From: Thermotalea metallivorans
GTDB taxonomy: Bacteria > Bacillota > Clostridia > Peptostreptococcales > Thermotaleaceae
Assembly: GCF_001562415.1 (NCBI RefSeq)
Contig: NZ_LOEE01000050.1
Location: forward strand, 8,001 to 50,020
DNA: 42,020 nucleotides
Direction: 5' to 3'
The translations under genes were made by a program, and so were the position numbers. The notes beneath the pieces are model-generated. The model had not been told where the DNA came from. It did not search any database and saw only the letters and a program-made list of their open reading frames with translations. Shown here piece by piece: positions 32,934 through 39,808 of this stretch; within the stretch, counting starts at the first letter, position 1, and every line of letters starts with the position of its first letter.

Positions 32934-34868
32934 TTAATCTTTTTTATAGAAATTGCATTCGTATCCATCTGCACGAAGTAAAAGTCCTTGAGCCCAAGTT
33001 GGCGTCTGATTCATTAGAGTACATATATCAGTAACGGTTACTTCTAAAGGGACTTCTAAAACTACCTCATCATGGACATGCATTACAATATCAAAACCTT
33101 TTTCATCAAGCTTTCTCATGGCACAGCAAAGAATATCTCTTGAAATAGCTTGCACAATATTCTCGACAAACTTAGGACCATAACTTTCAATGCGCTCCCA
33201 TTTCTTTGTGGCACCAACTCCTTCATAAGTCACTGCTTCACTGCCAAAGCTGTTAATACCCATTCTTGGTTTAACATAAGTAAGCTGTCTGCCAGAAGGA
33301 AGCCATATTAATAGCATCCCGCTACGATACTCAAAACGGATACGATGAGTTTCAGTTCTGCACCTTTCTGTTACAGCTTCTTTGACAGCACGATCAACAT
33401 CCCACCAAAGTCGTACAATATTAGGATTTGCATTTCGCCATGCATAGACCAAAGGTTTTAACTCTTCTTCGGTAAGACCCATGTCAAGTGCACCCATTGC
33501 TTTTAATGCACCTACAGAACCACCATAACCTAAGGCCAGCTCCGCAATTTTTCCTTTTTGTCTGAGAGGACTACCTTTTGTAACTTCTTCTAAGGGGACT
33601 TTAAACATCTGGGAAGCAGATGCTTCATAAATCTTGCCATGAGTAGCAAACACTTCATTTCTCCATGTCTCGCCTGCAATCCAAGCAATAACTCTAGCCT
33701 CTATTGCACTAAAGTCAGCAACGATAAACTTATATCCTTTCTTTGGCACAAAAGCCGTTCGAATTAATTCAGACAAAACTCCCGGAATAGAGTCATACAA
33801 TATTTCCAAGGCATCAAAATGGCCACCTCTAACCAAGCGACGTGCCTGTTCCAGATCCGACAAATGGTTCTGAGGGAGATTTTGAACTTGTATAAGCCTT
33901 CCTGCAAATCTACCGGTTCGATTAGCACCGTAGAATTGTAGTAGTCCCCGAGCTCTTCCGTCAGTGCATACAGCATTTTCCATAGCGGTGTATTTCTTTA
34001 CACTGGATTTAGCTAGTAACTGTCTCAGTTCCAGTACTTCACTCAGATTATCTGGAGCTTCCTTTAATAGTGCCTTAACTGATGCCTTATCAAGACTGTC
34101 TGTTTCCAGACCTTTTTCCGATAGCCAGGACTTCATTTGAACAACTGAATTAGGATTATCAAGATCAGTTAGTTCTTTTAGTCTGCTTGTTAGCTCTTCT
34201 CTTACTTTTTCATCACATTGAATCGCTTTTTTTACCAATTCCAAATCTAACTGAATACCCCGATCATTGATTTGCTGATCTAGAATATAGTTATTCCATT
34301 CCTCTTCAGGCATAGGAAATTTTTGAAGCTTTTCCTGTATAGAAAGTTCAACTTCAACGTCTCGAAGATTATATGCTTTGAAGCTATTCCACTTCTCTGG
34401 AGCATGTTCAGGTAGATTTCGTGTACGACCACCATTAGTTACTGTTGGTTTGCATGGAACTGAAAAATATCGAATGAGTTCTTTACCTTTTGTTAGCTTT
34501 TTCTTGTCTGCTCCTGTTACGATTGCTGCCCCTTCCAAAGATAAAGGAAGCCCAAGGTACGCAGACCAAACCATTGTGCAACGCCAAGAATCAGGTGCAA
34601 GGTGTATACCAAAGTACTTCGATAAGCAAATCCGCTCAAACTGCGCATTAAACGCCCATTTGGTAACATTATTATCTAGAATCGCTTGCTGTATTTCTTT
34701 AGGTATTTTTTCGCCACAAGCGAAATCTACTACTTGAACCGGCCCAGCATCCACACTGTAACCGAAAAGTAAAATCTCAAAATCCGGTGCTTCAGCGTAA
34801 CGATAGACCCCGCTTTTGGCGAGGTCTACGCTGCTAAATGTTTCTATATCTATACTGAGGGTTCTCAT
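32934..34868 (-). CDS. Family A DNA polymerase with 3'-5' exonuclease
   Basis: A 644-residue phage replicative polymerase. The exonuclease has SIDIETFSSVDL (D6, E8) and WAFNAQFERICL. The polymerase motifs are A VADFSAIEARVIAWIAGE, B LRQKGKIAELALGYGGSVGALKAMG, and C MHVHDEVVLEVP near residue 598. NGRFAGRLIQVQNLPQN-type sequence (ANRTGRFAGR) is the usual template-contact loop. It is shorter than cellular Pol I because the 5' nuclease is absent. The gene overlaps the single-strand binding protein gene by 4 nt. Confidence 0.96.
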   Translation of the reverse strand: MRTLSIDIETFSSVDLAKSGVYRYAEAPDFEILLFGYSVDAGPVQVVDFACGEKIPKEIQQAILDNNVTKWAFNAQFERICLSKYFGIHLAPDSWRCTMVWSAYLGLPLSLEGAAIVTGADKKKLTKGKELIRYFSVPCKPTVTNGGRTRNLPEHAPEKWNSFKAYNLRDVEVELSIQEKLQKFPMPEEEWNNYILDQQINDRGIQLDLELVKKAIQCDEKVREELTSRLKELTDLDNPNSVVQMKSWLSEKGLETDSLDKASVKALLKEAPDNLSEVLELRQLLAKSSVKKYTAMENAVCTDGRARGLLQFYGANRTGRFAGRLIQVQNLPQNHLSDLEQARRLVRGGHFDALEILYDSIPGVLSELIRTAFVPKKGYKFIVADFSAIEARVIAWIAGETWRNEVFATHGKIYEASASQMFKVPLEEVTKGSPLRQKGKIAELALGYGGSVGALKAMGALDMGLTEEELKPLVYAWRNANPNIVRLWWDVDRAVKEAVTERCRTETHRIRFEYRSGMLLIWLPSGRQLTYVKPRMGINSFGSEAVTYEGVGATKKWERIESYGPKFVENIVQAISRDILCCAMRKLDEKGFDIVMHVHDEVVLEVPLEVTVTDICTLMNQTPTWAQGLLLRADGYECNFYKKD

Positions 34869-35425
34869 GATAAAAAGTCATCATCCACATCAGTGGCAAA
34901 ATCATCAGCTGCATTAGTTCTGCCACCCAAAGGTTCACCATCACGGATTTTTTGAATATTTCCAAGTCCACAGGCTATACCTTTGTTTCCATTGGAGTTA
35001 AAGGCGTAGAAGTTGATACTCACTCTTGCATAGACACCAGAGTATACTTCAGAACGATCAATGATTGGATTGACGTTTCTATCTACAATTTGTGGAGCGG
35101 TATTGCTATTGGCATTGATAAAATAGCTATTTGCATAAGCTTCATCATCTGGACGATCAATATCTCCGTCACGTAGAGGAAGCTTTAACGCCGCTTTATT
35201 TGGAATCTTACCACCGAATTTACCTTTACCTTCTTCTATTGCAGCATTCACCGCTTCATTGATAGCACTTAAGGTTTTAGTATCACTCTTAGGAATAATC
35301 AGGCTCACACTGTATTTTTCAGCACCGCCATTGATAGATTTCGGTTCCCACACATTGGCATAAGAAAGTCTGACAACTCCTGTAACTACTTTTGTTGGAT
35401 TTGTTCTTTTTGCTGTTTTTGACAT
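34865..35425 (-). CDS. Single-stranded DNA-binding protein (DUF2815)
   Basis: A 186-residue protein of the DUF2815 family: VVTGVVRLSYANVWEPKSINGGAEKYSVSLIIPKSD, ANSYFINANSNTAPQIVDRN, VYSGVYARVSINFYAFNSNGNKGIACGLGNIQKI. The pattern resembles T7 gp2.5-type OB folds. The acidic C-terminus (DDFATDVDDDFLS) is typical of single-strand binding proteins that recruit replication partners. Its gene is coupled to the polymerase gene. Confidence 0.9.
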   Translation of the reverse strand: MSKTAKRTNPTKVVTGVVRLSYANVWEPKSINGGAEKYSVSLIIPKSDTKTLSAINEAVNAAIEEGKGKFGGKIPNKAALKLPLRDGDIDRPDDEAYANSYFINANSNTAPQIVDRNVNPIIDRSEVYSGVYARVSINFYAFNSNGNKGIACGLGNIQKIRDGEPLGGRTNAADDFATDVDDDFLS

Positions 35426-35430
35426 AATTT

Positions 35431-36558
35431 TTATACCTCCATAAAATCATTTTTTGCTGATGATGTGTTCATTTCAGGACGCTTATCTGAAACTGGAACT
35501 AGCGTCGGTTTGCCTGGTGGCTTCATAACTAGCTCACCAAGGATTTCATTAAATTTTGACTTGCCCATCAATTTTTCCATTTCGGTAATGGTAATGAGAC
35601 TTTGCTTGTATATATCTCGGTATCCTGCATTCTTTGCTGCTTCTGCGACTGCTTCTTCATCTTTATATTTACGGTTGGAGCGACCTTCGACTACTTTAAA
35701 CCCTGGCCACTTCTTTCCATGATTAACTGCTGCATCCGTCGCATAGGCTATAATCTCATTTGCCCAGTTAGTGAGATCACCGATAGAAGATAAAATGTCA
35801 GCAATCTCTTCATCAGATAAAAGTGGTGGTAGCGCAAACTCAAACGTAGCCAGTTTCATTTTTGCTTCTGCTCTTGCTCTACATTTCACAGCTGCTCTGC
35901 AAAATTGACACCATTCACCGGGACAGTAGTTGCCGTCACCATTGAAGGCTAATTCAGCTTTAGGTTTTAAAACTTCTTCAGCCCACTGATACAAGTTTTC
36001 TTTTGAGACTGTGGATGTACTGACATTTTCTCGACGGGGTTGATAAATTGTCATTGAAACCATTTCGATATCATAAATGCCATCAAATAGATCCAGTGCA
36101 CCAAGGGCATAAAGTTTCATTTGAGGATTGTCTTCTGCGCTGACTAAGACACCCTGACCATACTTAAAATCAATAATGTGAAGAGTTCCATCAGCAATAA
36201 TTAAACAATCCCCCGTTCCAAATCCCTCAGGTACATACTTTGAAAAATCAAGCCGCTGTTCTATCAAGATTAAGGGATCGCTACAAATTTTCTTGGCTTG
36301 CTCAATCACTTCAAGTACAAATTCCACGTAACCATCGGTGTAATTGTCCATCTCATCTGAGTCGTATGGAGAGACCGGCTTTTTTGATCTCATCTTAAGT
36401 GCCTTTCGGAGTTTGTGTTCACTTAATGCATGAGCTGCTGTGCCTTCAGCTGCAGCCTCACCACTGTTGTCATCAAACTCCAGTTCTAGCCTTGCCGATG
36501 GTGTACAGTTCATCCAGCGATGAGCTCCTGACGCGGAGAGAATTGCATGTTTACTCAT
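35431..36558 (-). CDS. RecB/Cas4-like PD-(D/E)xK nuclease (DUF2800)
   Basis: A 375-residue protein of the DUF2800 family. The nuclease core has GTAAH (H43), GTGDCLIIADG (D117), LHIIDFKYG (D130, K132) and QMKLYALGAL (Q146, Y150), the order seen in RecB/AddB/Cas4 nucleases. C18 (RWMNCTPS) plus C217, C220 and C226 (CQFCRAAVKC) match the four-cysteine iron-sulphur arrangement of AddB and Cas4; C212 is close by. It acts presumably in phage recombination or DNA end processing with the SSB. It overlaps the next upstream gene by 4 nt. Confidence 0.9.
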   Translation of the reverse strand: MSKHAILSASGAHRWMNCTPSARLELEFDDNSGEAAAEGTAAHALSEHKLRKALKMRSKKPVSPYDSDEMDNYTDGYVEFVLEVIEQAKKICSDPLILIEQRLDFSKYVPEGFGTGDCLIIADGTLHIIDFKYGQGVLVSAEDNPQMKLYALGALDLFDGIYDIEMVSMTIYQPRRENVSTSTVSKENLYQWAEEVLKPKAELAFNGDGNYCPGEWCQFCRAAVKCRARAEAKMKLATFEFALPPLLSDEEIADILSSIGDLTNWANEIIAYATDAAVNHGKKWPGFKVVEGRSNRKYKDEEAVAEAAKNAGYRDIYKQSLITITEMEKLMGKSKFNEILGELVMKPPGKPTLVPVSDKRPEMNTSSAKNDFMEV

Positions 36559-36872
36559 TTCAACTCCTCCGCATCAGCAAGAATTGCAGCATACTTACTT
36601 GGATCAATCTGACTAAGTTTTGATGCACCATACTTTTCTAGAAGACCTCTAACTTCAGCAGTAAATCCATCATGACTTTTCTCCGCGAGCACCGCTCTTA
36701 CTTGTTCTAAGGTAATTTGCTTTTCTTCAGGCTGTTTTTCATATCTTGGCTGCTCTGACTTTGTATCCTCCTTTGGCTCATTACTTTCAATAGCATCAGC
36801 CACAGCCTGAACACTATCTGCTAATGCTCGAAGATCTAATACCACATCAAGAAGGAGCTTAATCTTACTCAT
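36555..36872 (-). CDS. Conserved small phage protein of unknown function
   Basis: A 105-residue protein. Residues 1-30 are an amphipathic helix (KIKLLLDVVLDLRALADSVQAVADAI). A charged, disordered linker follows. Residues ~55-105 (ITLEQVRAVLAEKSHDGFTAEVRGLLEKYGASKLSQIDPSKYAAIL) form a compact helical domain recurrent in phage early modules. Databases sometimes label this family as an rRNA biogenesis protein, which the sequence does not support. It overlaps both neighbours, so it is translated as part of the early operon. Confidence 0.82.
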   Translation of the reverse strand: MSKIKLLLDVVLDLRALADSVQAVADAIESNEPKEDTKSEQPRYEKQPEEKQITLEQVRAVLAEKSHDGFTAEVRGLLEKYGASKLSQIDPSKYAAILADAEELK

Positions 36873-37074
36873 GGCCTACACCTCCTTCCTTGATTTCTTT
36901 AATTTCTACCATCTCAACTGAGTCACCTGGAGTAATTACTAACAAACTGGCTTTCTTTCCAAATAGGAAATCAAGCATTCTAGTTCGGATAGTCTTACGA
37001 GTGCTTTGAATGACGGAGCTTTTTTCGCCATTAGGCTTTGCCACATTAATAGTGACTTTATGTTTTAGGCTCAT
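36865..37074 (-). CDS. Small conserved phage protein
   Basis: A 69-residue protein: MSLKHKVTINVAKPNGEKSSVIQSTRKTIRTRMLDFLFGKKASLLVITPGDSVEMVEIKEI. Two beta-strand segments flank a basic helix. It occurs in Bacillota phage early modules; no function is known. The ATG at 37074 follows AAAGGAGAGGGAAT; an in-frame TTG at 37098 lacks a site. Leader element copy 3 precedes it. Confidence 0.8.
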   Translation of the reverse strand: MSLKHKVTINVAKPNGEKSSVIQSTRKTIRTRMLDFLFGKKASLLVITPGDSVEMVEIKEIKEGGVGHE

Positions 37075-37106
37075 ATTCCCTCTCCTTTCCGGGGGCAATT
37101 TACCTA

Positions 37107-37153
37107 CCCCTCACCGATAAGCGAAAAAGAGAGTTCTTTCGAACCCCCTTTCA
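37107..37153 (-). promoter_or_regulatory. Leader element copy 3 (TTCGAA element)
   Basis: Minus strand: AAGGGGGTTCGAAAGAACTC, then TTTTTCGC, TTATCGGTGAGGGG. GGGTTC and GAACTC can pair around GAAA ahead of TCTTTTT, a weak terminator. The blocks align with copies 1 and 2. Unlike those, no perfect return pairing onto the start codon is seen; GGGG with CCCC near the ribosome site is the best alternative. Confidence 0.5.
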
Positions 37154-37170
37154 GAAAAGATTTTTTATAT

Positions 37171-37190
37171 AAAGGGTTCTTACGAACCCA
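37171..37190 (-). terminator. Weak terminator-like hairpin after the sigma-like gene
   Basis: Minus strand GGGTTC pairs with GAACCC around GTAA, followed by TTTATAT. It abuts the stop of the sigma-like gene. The T-tract is broken, so efficiency is doubtful. Confidence 0.45.
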
Positions 37191-37191
37191 A

Positions 37192-37686
37192 TTAGGATAG
37201 AATTTTTCTTAGTCTTTCATGAAGCTTCTTAAGGCGGCCGCGAATGGCAGCTTCTGTCACGCCTTCTTCTGCTGCAATATCAGTGTTGGATCGTTTCTCA
37301 AGATATACTTTTTTGAAAAGTTCTTTTTGTTGTGGCAAAAGAGACTCCATTGCCTTTGTTAACTTGTCCAACATATCTTGATAATCGGCTTCATATTCAG
37401 CTTGTATGATTAGCTGTTCTGGATTCGCAGTATCATCTGCAAGATATTTATTGCGGTCATTGGCAGCTTCCTCTTCTCCGTCATAATAAGCATCCAGATG
37501 TGTTTTCACTCGATAATCATAGCGACGCTGCTCGTCCACTTCGTCATCATCCATAATGTGCAAAAGCTCGATGTCCGCTTCGGTGACCCCATTCTCACCC
37601 GGGGTAATCACAATCTTTGTTCCTTCAGCTGTGTAATAAATGTAGTTGGTTCTCTTCTTTTGGCTAGTTTTGTACGCTCTTTTCAT
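37192..37686 (-). CDS. Sigma-70-like phage regulator
   Basis: A 164-residue protein. Residues ~110-164, MLDKLTKAMESLLPQQKELFKKVYLEKRSNTDIAAEEGVTEAAIRGRLKKLHERLRKIL, carry a sigma region 4 helix-turn-helix (NTDIAAEEGVTEAAIRGRLKKL). The N-terminal half is acidic with no region 2 motif, so it may act as an activator or partial sigma factor. AAAGGAGTCAAATT precedes the ATG. It is near the start of the early operon and could control early or middle genes. Confidence 0.85.
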   Translation of the reverse strand: MKRAYKTSQKKRTNYIYYTAEGTKIVITPGENGVTEADIELLHIMDDDEVDEQRRYDYRVKTHLDAYYDGEEEAANDRNKYLADDTANPEQLIIQAEYEADYQDMLDKLTKAMESLLPQQKELFKKVYLEKRSNTDIAAEEGVTEAAIRGRLKKLHERLRKILS

Positions 37687-37721
37687 AATTTGACTCCTTT
37701 GGTTTTCAAAATTTGGCTTTG

Positions 37722-37821
37722 AAATCCGCGGGAGCCGCTCATTATCCGTGAGACAAAAAAAGACGGCAGTGGAATACCTTTTCAGGTATTCCGCACTGCC
37801 GTCTAGCGGTCTCGCGGATTT
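37722..37821 (-). terminator. Nested hairpin with strong intrinsic terminator
   Basis: The inner hairpin pairs 37762-37778 with 37785-37803 (GACGGCAGT and ACTGCCGTC, then GGAATACC and GGTATTCC, 2-nt bulge), with a T7 run following on the minus strand. An outer imperfect stem pairs AAATCCGCG (37722) with CGCGGATTT (to 37821). It lies between the 48-aa gene and the sigma-like gene. Confidence 0.85.
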
Positions 37822-37850
37822 AATGTTTACTTCATTAAAAAGCAGATAAA

Positions 37851-37997
37851 CTAATTTTTAAGATTTACTACTTCTGTAGTGCCATCTGCATTTCTTTTGA
37901 TTAATGTAATACAGTCTTTGATTTTGATTTCTACAGTACCAGTAGCTTCATCTACTCTACAAACAAGTTTTCCATCAAGGTTTCTCACTTCACTCAT
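37851..37997 (-). CDS. 48-residue early phage protein
   Basis: A short ORF: MSEVRNLDGKLVCRVDEATG, TVEIKIKDCITLIKRN and DGTTEVVNLKN. It looks like a small all-beta protein with three strands. GGAGAAAGGA lies upstream; a four-codon mini-ORF (MKRR) between them ends in an ATGA overlap with this start, which would couple translation. It is the first phage gene at the right end. Similar small proteins occur at early-operon starts in Bacillota phages; function unknown. Confidence 0.78.
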   Translation of the reverse strand: MSEVRNLDGKLVCRVDEATGTVEIKIKDCITLIKRNADGTTEVVNLKN

Positions 37998-38100
37998 CTT
38001 CTTTTCATCCTTTCTCCTCTTCTGATAACAGGTATTTATGTGTATTTATGAGTATTTAATTTGATGTAAGCAGTTTAAATTTCTATTACAGGTAAAGGAA

Positions 38101-38129
38101 TTGAATTATACTTATTTAAGTGATATAAT
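38101..38129 (+). promoter_or_regulatory. Near-consensus sigma-A promoter for the ABC-3C operon
   Basis: TTGAAT (38101-38106), 17-nt spacer, TATAAT (38124-38129). A start near 38136 leaves about 210 nt of untranslated leader before the first ABC-3C gene. Confidence 0.65.
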
Positions 38130-38287
38130 TTATAAAATGTAGTTAGCAGAATCAATGGTTTACTAGGGTTGTTTTTTTGGGGGAATAACATAACTCAGAG
38201 ACCATAATCACAAAATGAACAATCCCTTTCCTGTATTGCTTACAAGAAAAGGATACAAGCTTTAGACCTAAAAGTATTTCCCCTCGG

Positions 38288-38316
38288 TTTGACCTGTTTT
38301 TGACCCTTTTTTGACC
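38288..38316 (+). repeat. Three TTTGACC direct repeats with 11-bp period
   Basis: TTTGACC begins at 38288, 38299 and 38310, one helical turn apart, separated by TGTT and CTTT. The last copy is 29 nt before the first ABC-3C start codon. It looks like an operator or cooperative protein-binding array. Confidence 0.65.
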
Positions 38317-38345
38317 TTATGGTTCTGCAGAAAGGGATGGTTGTT

Positions 38346-39362
38346 ATGGGTAGGTTATGCTTTGGGACATATGCCAAAATTGTTCAAAAATCAATTAAAG
38401 AACCGAATGGTCAAAAACGTGTCGCTGAATTGTTGCTAGGGCTAATTACTGACAATGAGGATGTTACAAACCAAGAAGGTGAACCTTTTGTTGTCACTGA
38501 CAAACTTGCCAGTGACTTATTTAACTGCAAAATTAATATGCGTAAAAAAATAAAGGAAGCATCTAGCTCCCAAACAATAATTAATGCAGCACATGACTAC
38601 TTTGAGGATGTGGTCATGCCTGAAATTATGCCTGAAATGATACAAGACATGATTGCCGAATTAGCAGAACTCATATCCAGTGACGATACTGTTCCGCAAG
38701 ATAAAAAAGATGAGTTCTTGCAATTTGCTAATCCGTCCTCTCTTCATGTTTTTTTGTCTGTCTTGTTTTTGTATGTAATAAAAAAGGAAAACAAACTTTC
38801 TAAGGAATCTCCAGCTCCCTTGAATAATAAAATGCCTTCTATTCTTAATGATGTAAAAAAACTAAAGGAGCTTATTGAAAAAATCCATCCAGAGCAGCCC
38901 GCTCTTATTACTCCACCCGGACAAATCGAATCACATGAGATGGTTTACGTCAGAGAATTATTAGCCGCTTATGCTGATGCGGAGGGCCTTGATGAGTTAC
39001 CAAAGGAATCATTAGAAAGTTTTCCAAAGTACGCGAAAGATTTTAAGCGTAGAAGAAAAGACTACTATGCTGCTGAAAGTATTAGGCGCGGTGCTAGAGA
39101 TGTATTTGGAGAAACAACCCCAGATCAGTTTGATGTATTAAAAGAAGAAACATACGACGGTATCATAGACGTTTATGAAAACGAGTATCCTCACGGCCTC
39201 GCTAGATTAAAAGGGGTTATGTCTCAAGCCGCTCTTATTCGAGTGGATAAATGCGTATATAGCCAAATTCCTAATTGGATTGGTGCTAGTGAAAAGAAAG
39301 GTGTTTGCCACATACTTGTAAATGACGGCAAACTTAGGGGGTGGGTTGATACCGATGAGTAA
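38346..39362 (+). CDS. ABC-3C system first component with C-terminal ABC-3C domain
   Basis: About 338 residues, starting MGRLCFGTYAKIVQKSIKEP. The N-terminal part is helical (VAELLLGLITD, IIKAAHDYFEDVV-like segments). The C-terminal ~110 residues (YYAAESIRRGARDVFGETTPDQFDVLKEETYDGIIDVYENEYPHGLARLKGVMSQAALI) match the type of C-terminal domain found in ABC three-component conflict systems, which links an effector to the ATPase. No nuclease or protease motif is evident in the N-terminal part, so the effector mechanism is unknown. ATG 38346 is preferred over upstream in-frame ATGs; AAAGGGATGG precedes it. I cannot assign the numbered subfamily. Confidence 0.72.
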   Translation: MGRLCFGTYAKIVQKSIKEPNGQKRVAELLLGLITDNEDVTNQEGEPFVVTDKLASDLFNCKINMRKKIKEASSSQTIINAAHDYFEDVVMPEIMPEMIQDMIAELAELISSDDTVPQDKKDEFLQFANPSSLHVFLSVLFLYVIKKENKLSKESPAPLNNKMPSILNDVKKLKELIEKIHPEQPALITPPGQIESHEMVYVRELLAAYADAEGLDELPKESLESFPKYAKDFKRRRKDYYAAESIRRGARDVFGETTPDQFDVLKEETYDGIIDVYENEYPHGLARLKGVMSQAALIRVDKCVYSQIPNWIGASEKKGVCHILVNDGKLRGWVDTDE

Positions 39363-39804
39363 ATTATATAATACACCATTTGAAGCATCCCTACGTATTT
39401 TGCTTATACTAGAGACTTCAAGAAATCAAAGTTTTAGTGCAGACATGCTTGCTGCAATAGATTTTATTTCAATTTACGGAAGAGAATTTGGTATTTCTGA
39501 CGAAAACCTACATGGGGATAATAACTATAAATTCAGTGAGTTCACCTTACGTCGCGAACTCATAACAAAGGCAATTAAACAACTGGTGGTTGATGACCTT
39601 ATAAAAGTAAACTCAACTGAAAAAGGTTTTACATATTGCGCTAACCAAAAAGGGTTGAATTATAGCGAATATTTATCAAGTGATTATGCGACCGCATACC
39701 GTCGAGCTGTGAGCTTGGCGCGGGAATTCATATCTAATAAAACCGAGCGTAAGATTTTAAATTTTATAAATAGACGCTCCATATATTCGCTACAGGAGGA
39801 TTAA
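39355..39804 (+). CDS. ABC-3C system middle component
   Basis: A 149-residue protein starting MSKLYNTPFEASLRILLILETS, the characteristic opening of ABC-3C middle components. A winged-helix pattern follows (DMLAAIDFISIYGREFGI, SEFTLRRELITKAIKQLVVDDLIKVNSTEKGFTYCAN) and a helical end. It lies between the effector-side protein and the ATPase and probably bridges them. The ATG at 39355 overlaps the previous gene by 8 nt. Confidence 0.8.
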   Translation: MSKLYNTPFEASLRILLILETSRNQSFSADMLAAIDFISIYGREFGISDENLHGDNNYKFSEFTLRRELITKAIKQLVVDDLIKVNSTEKGFTYCANQKGLNYSEYLSSDYATAYRRAVSLAREFISNKTERKILNFINRRSIYSLQED

Positions 39805-39808
39805 TGAA

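Larger units (their letters stand above)
37998..38345. other. Divergent intergenic region between phage early genes and ABC-3C operon
   Basis: 348 nt of AT-rich DNA with no convincing gene. From the left it holds direct repeats TATTTATG (twice) and TATTTAAT in 38034-38060, a likely plus-strand promoter at 38101-38129, and three TTTGACC repeats at 38288-38316. A 16-codon ORF at 38215 lacks a ribosome site. It probably contains the early phage promoter (minus strand) and may contain attR, but neither can be located with confidence. Confidence 0.6.

Noticed and set aside
36555-36872. rRNA biogenesis protein Rrp5 label for the 105-residue protein
   Set aside because: Rrp5 is a very large eukaryotic S1-repeat protein; this small helical phage protein has no S1 or TPR features.
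38215-38265. 16-codon ORF MNNPFPVLLTRKGYKL in the ABC-3C leader
   Set aside because: No ribosome site and no similarity to anything recognised; could be chance in an AT-rich leader.
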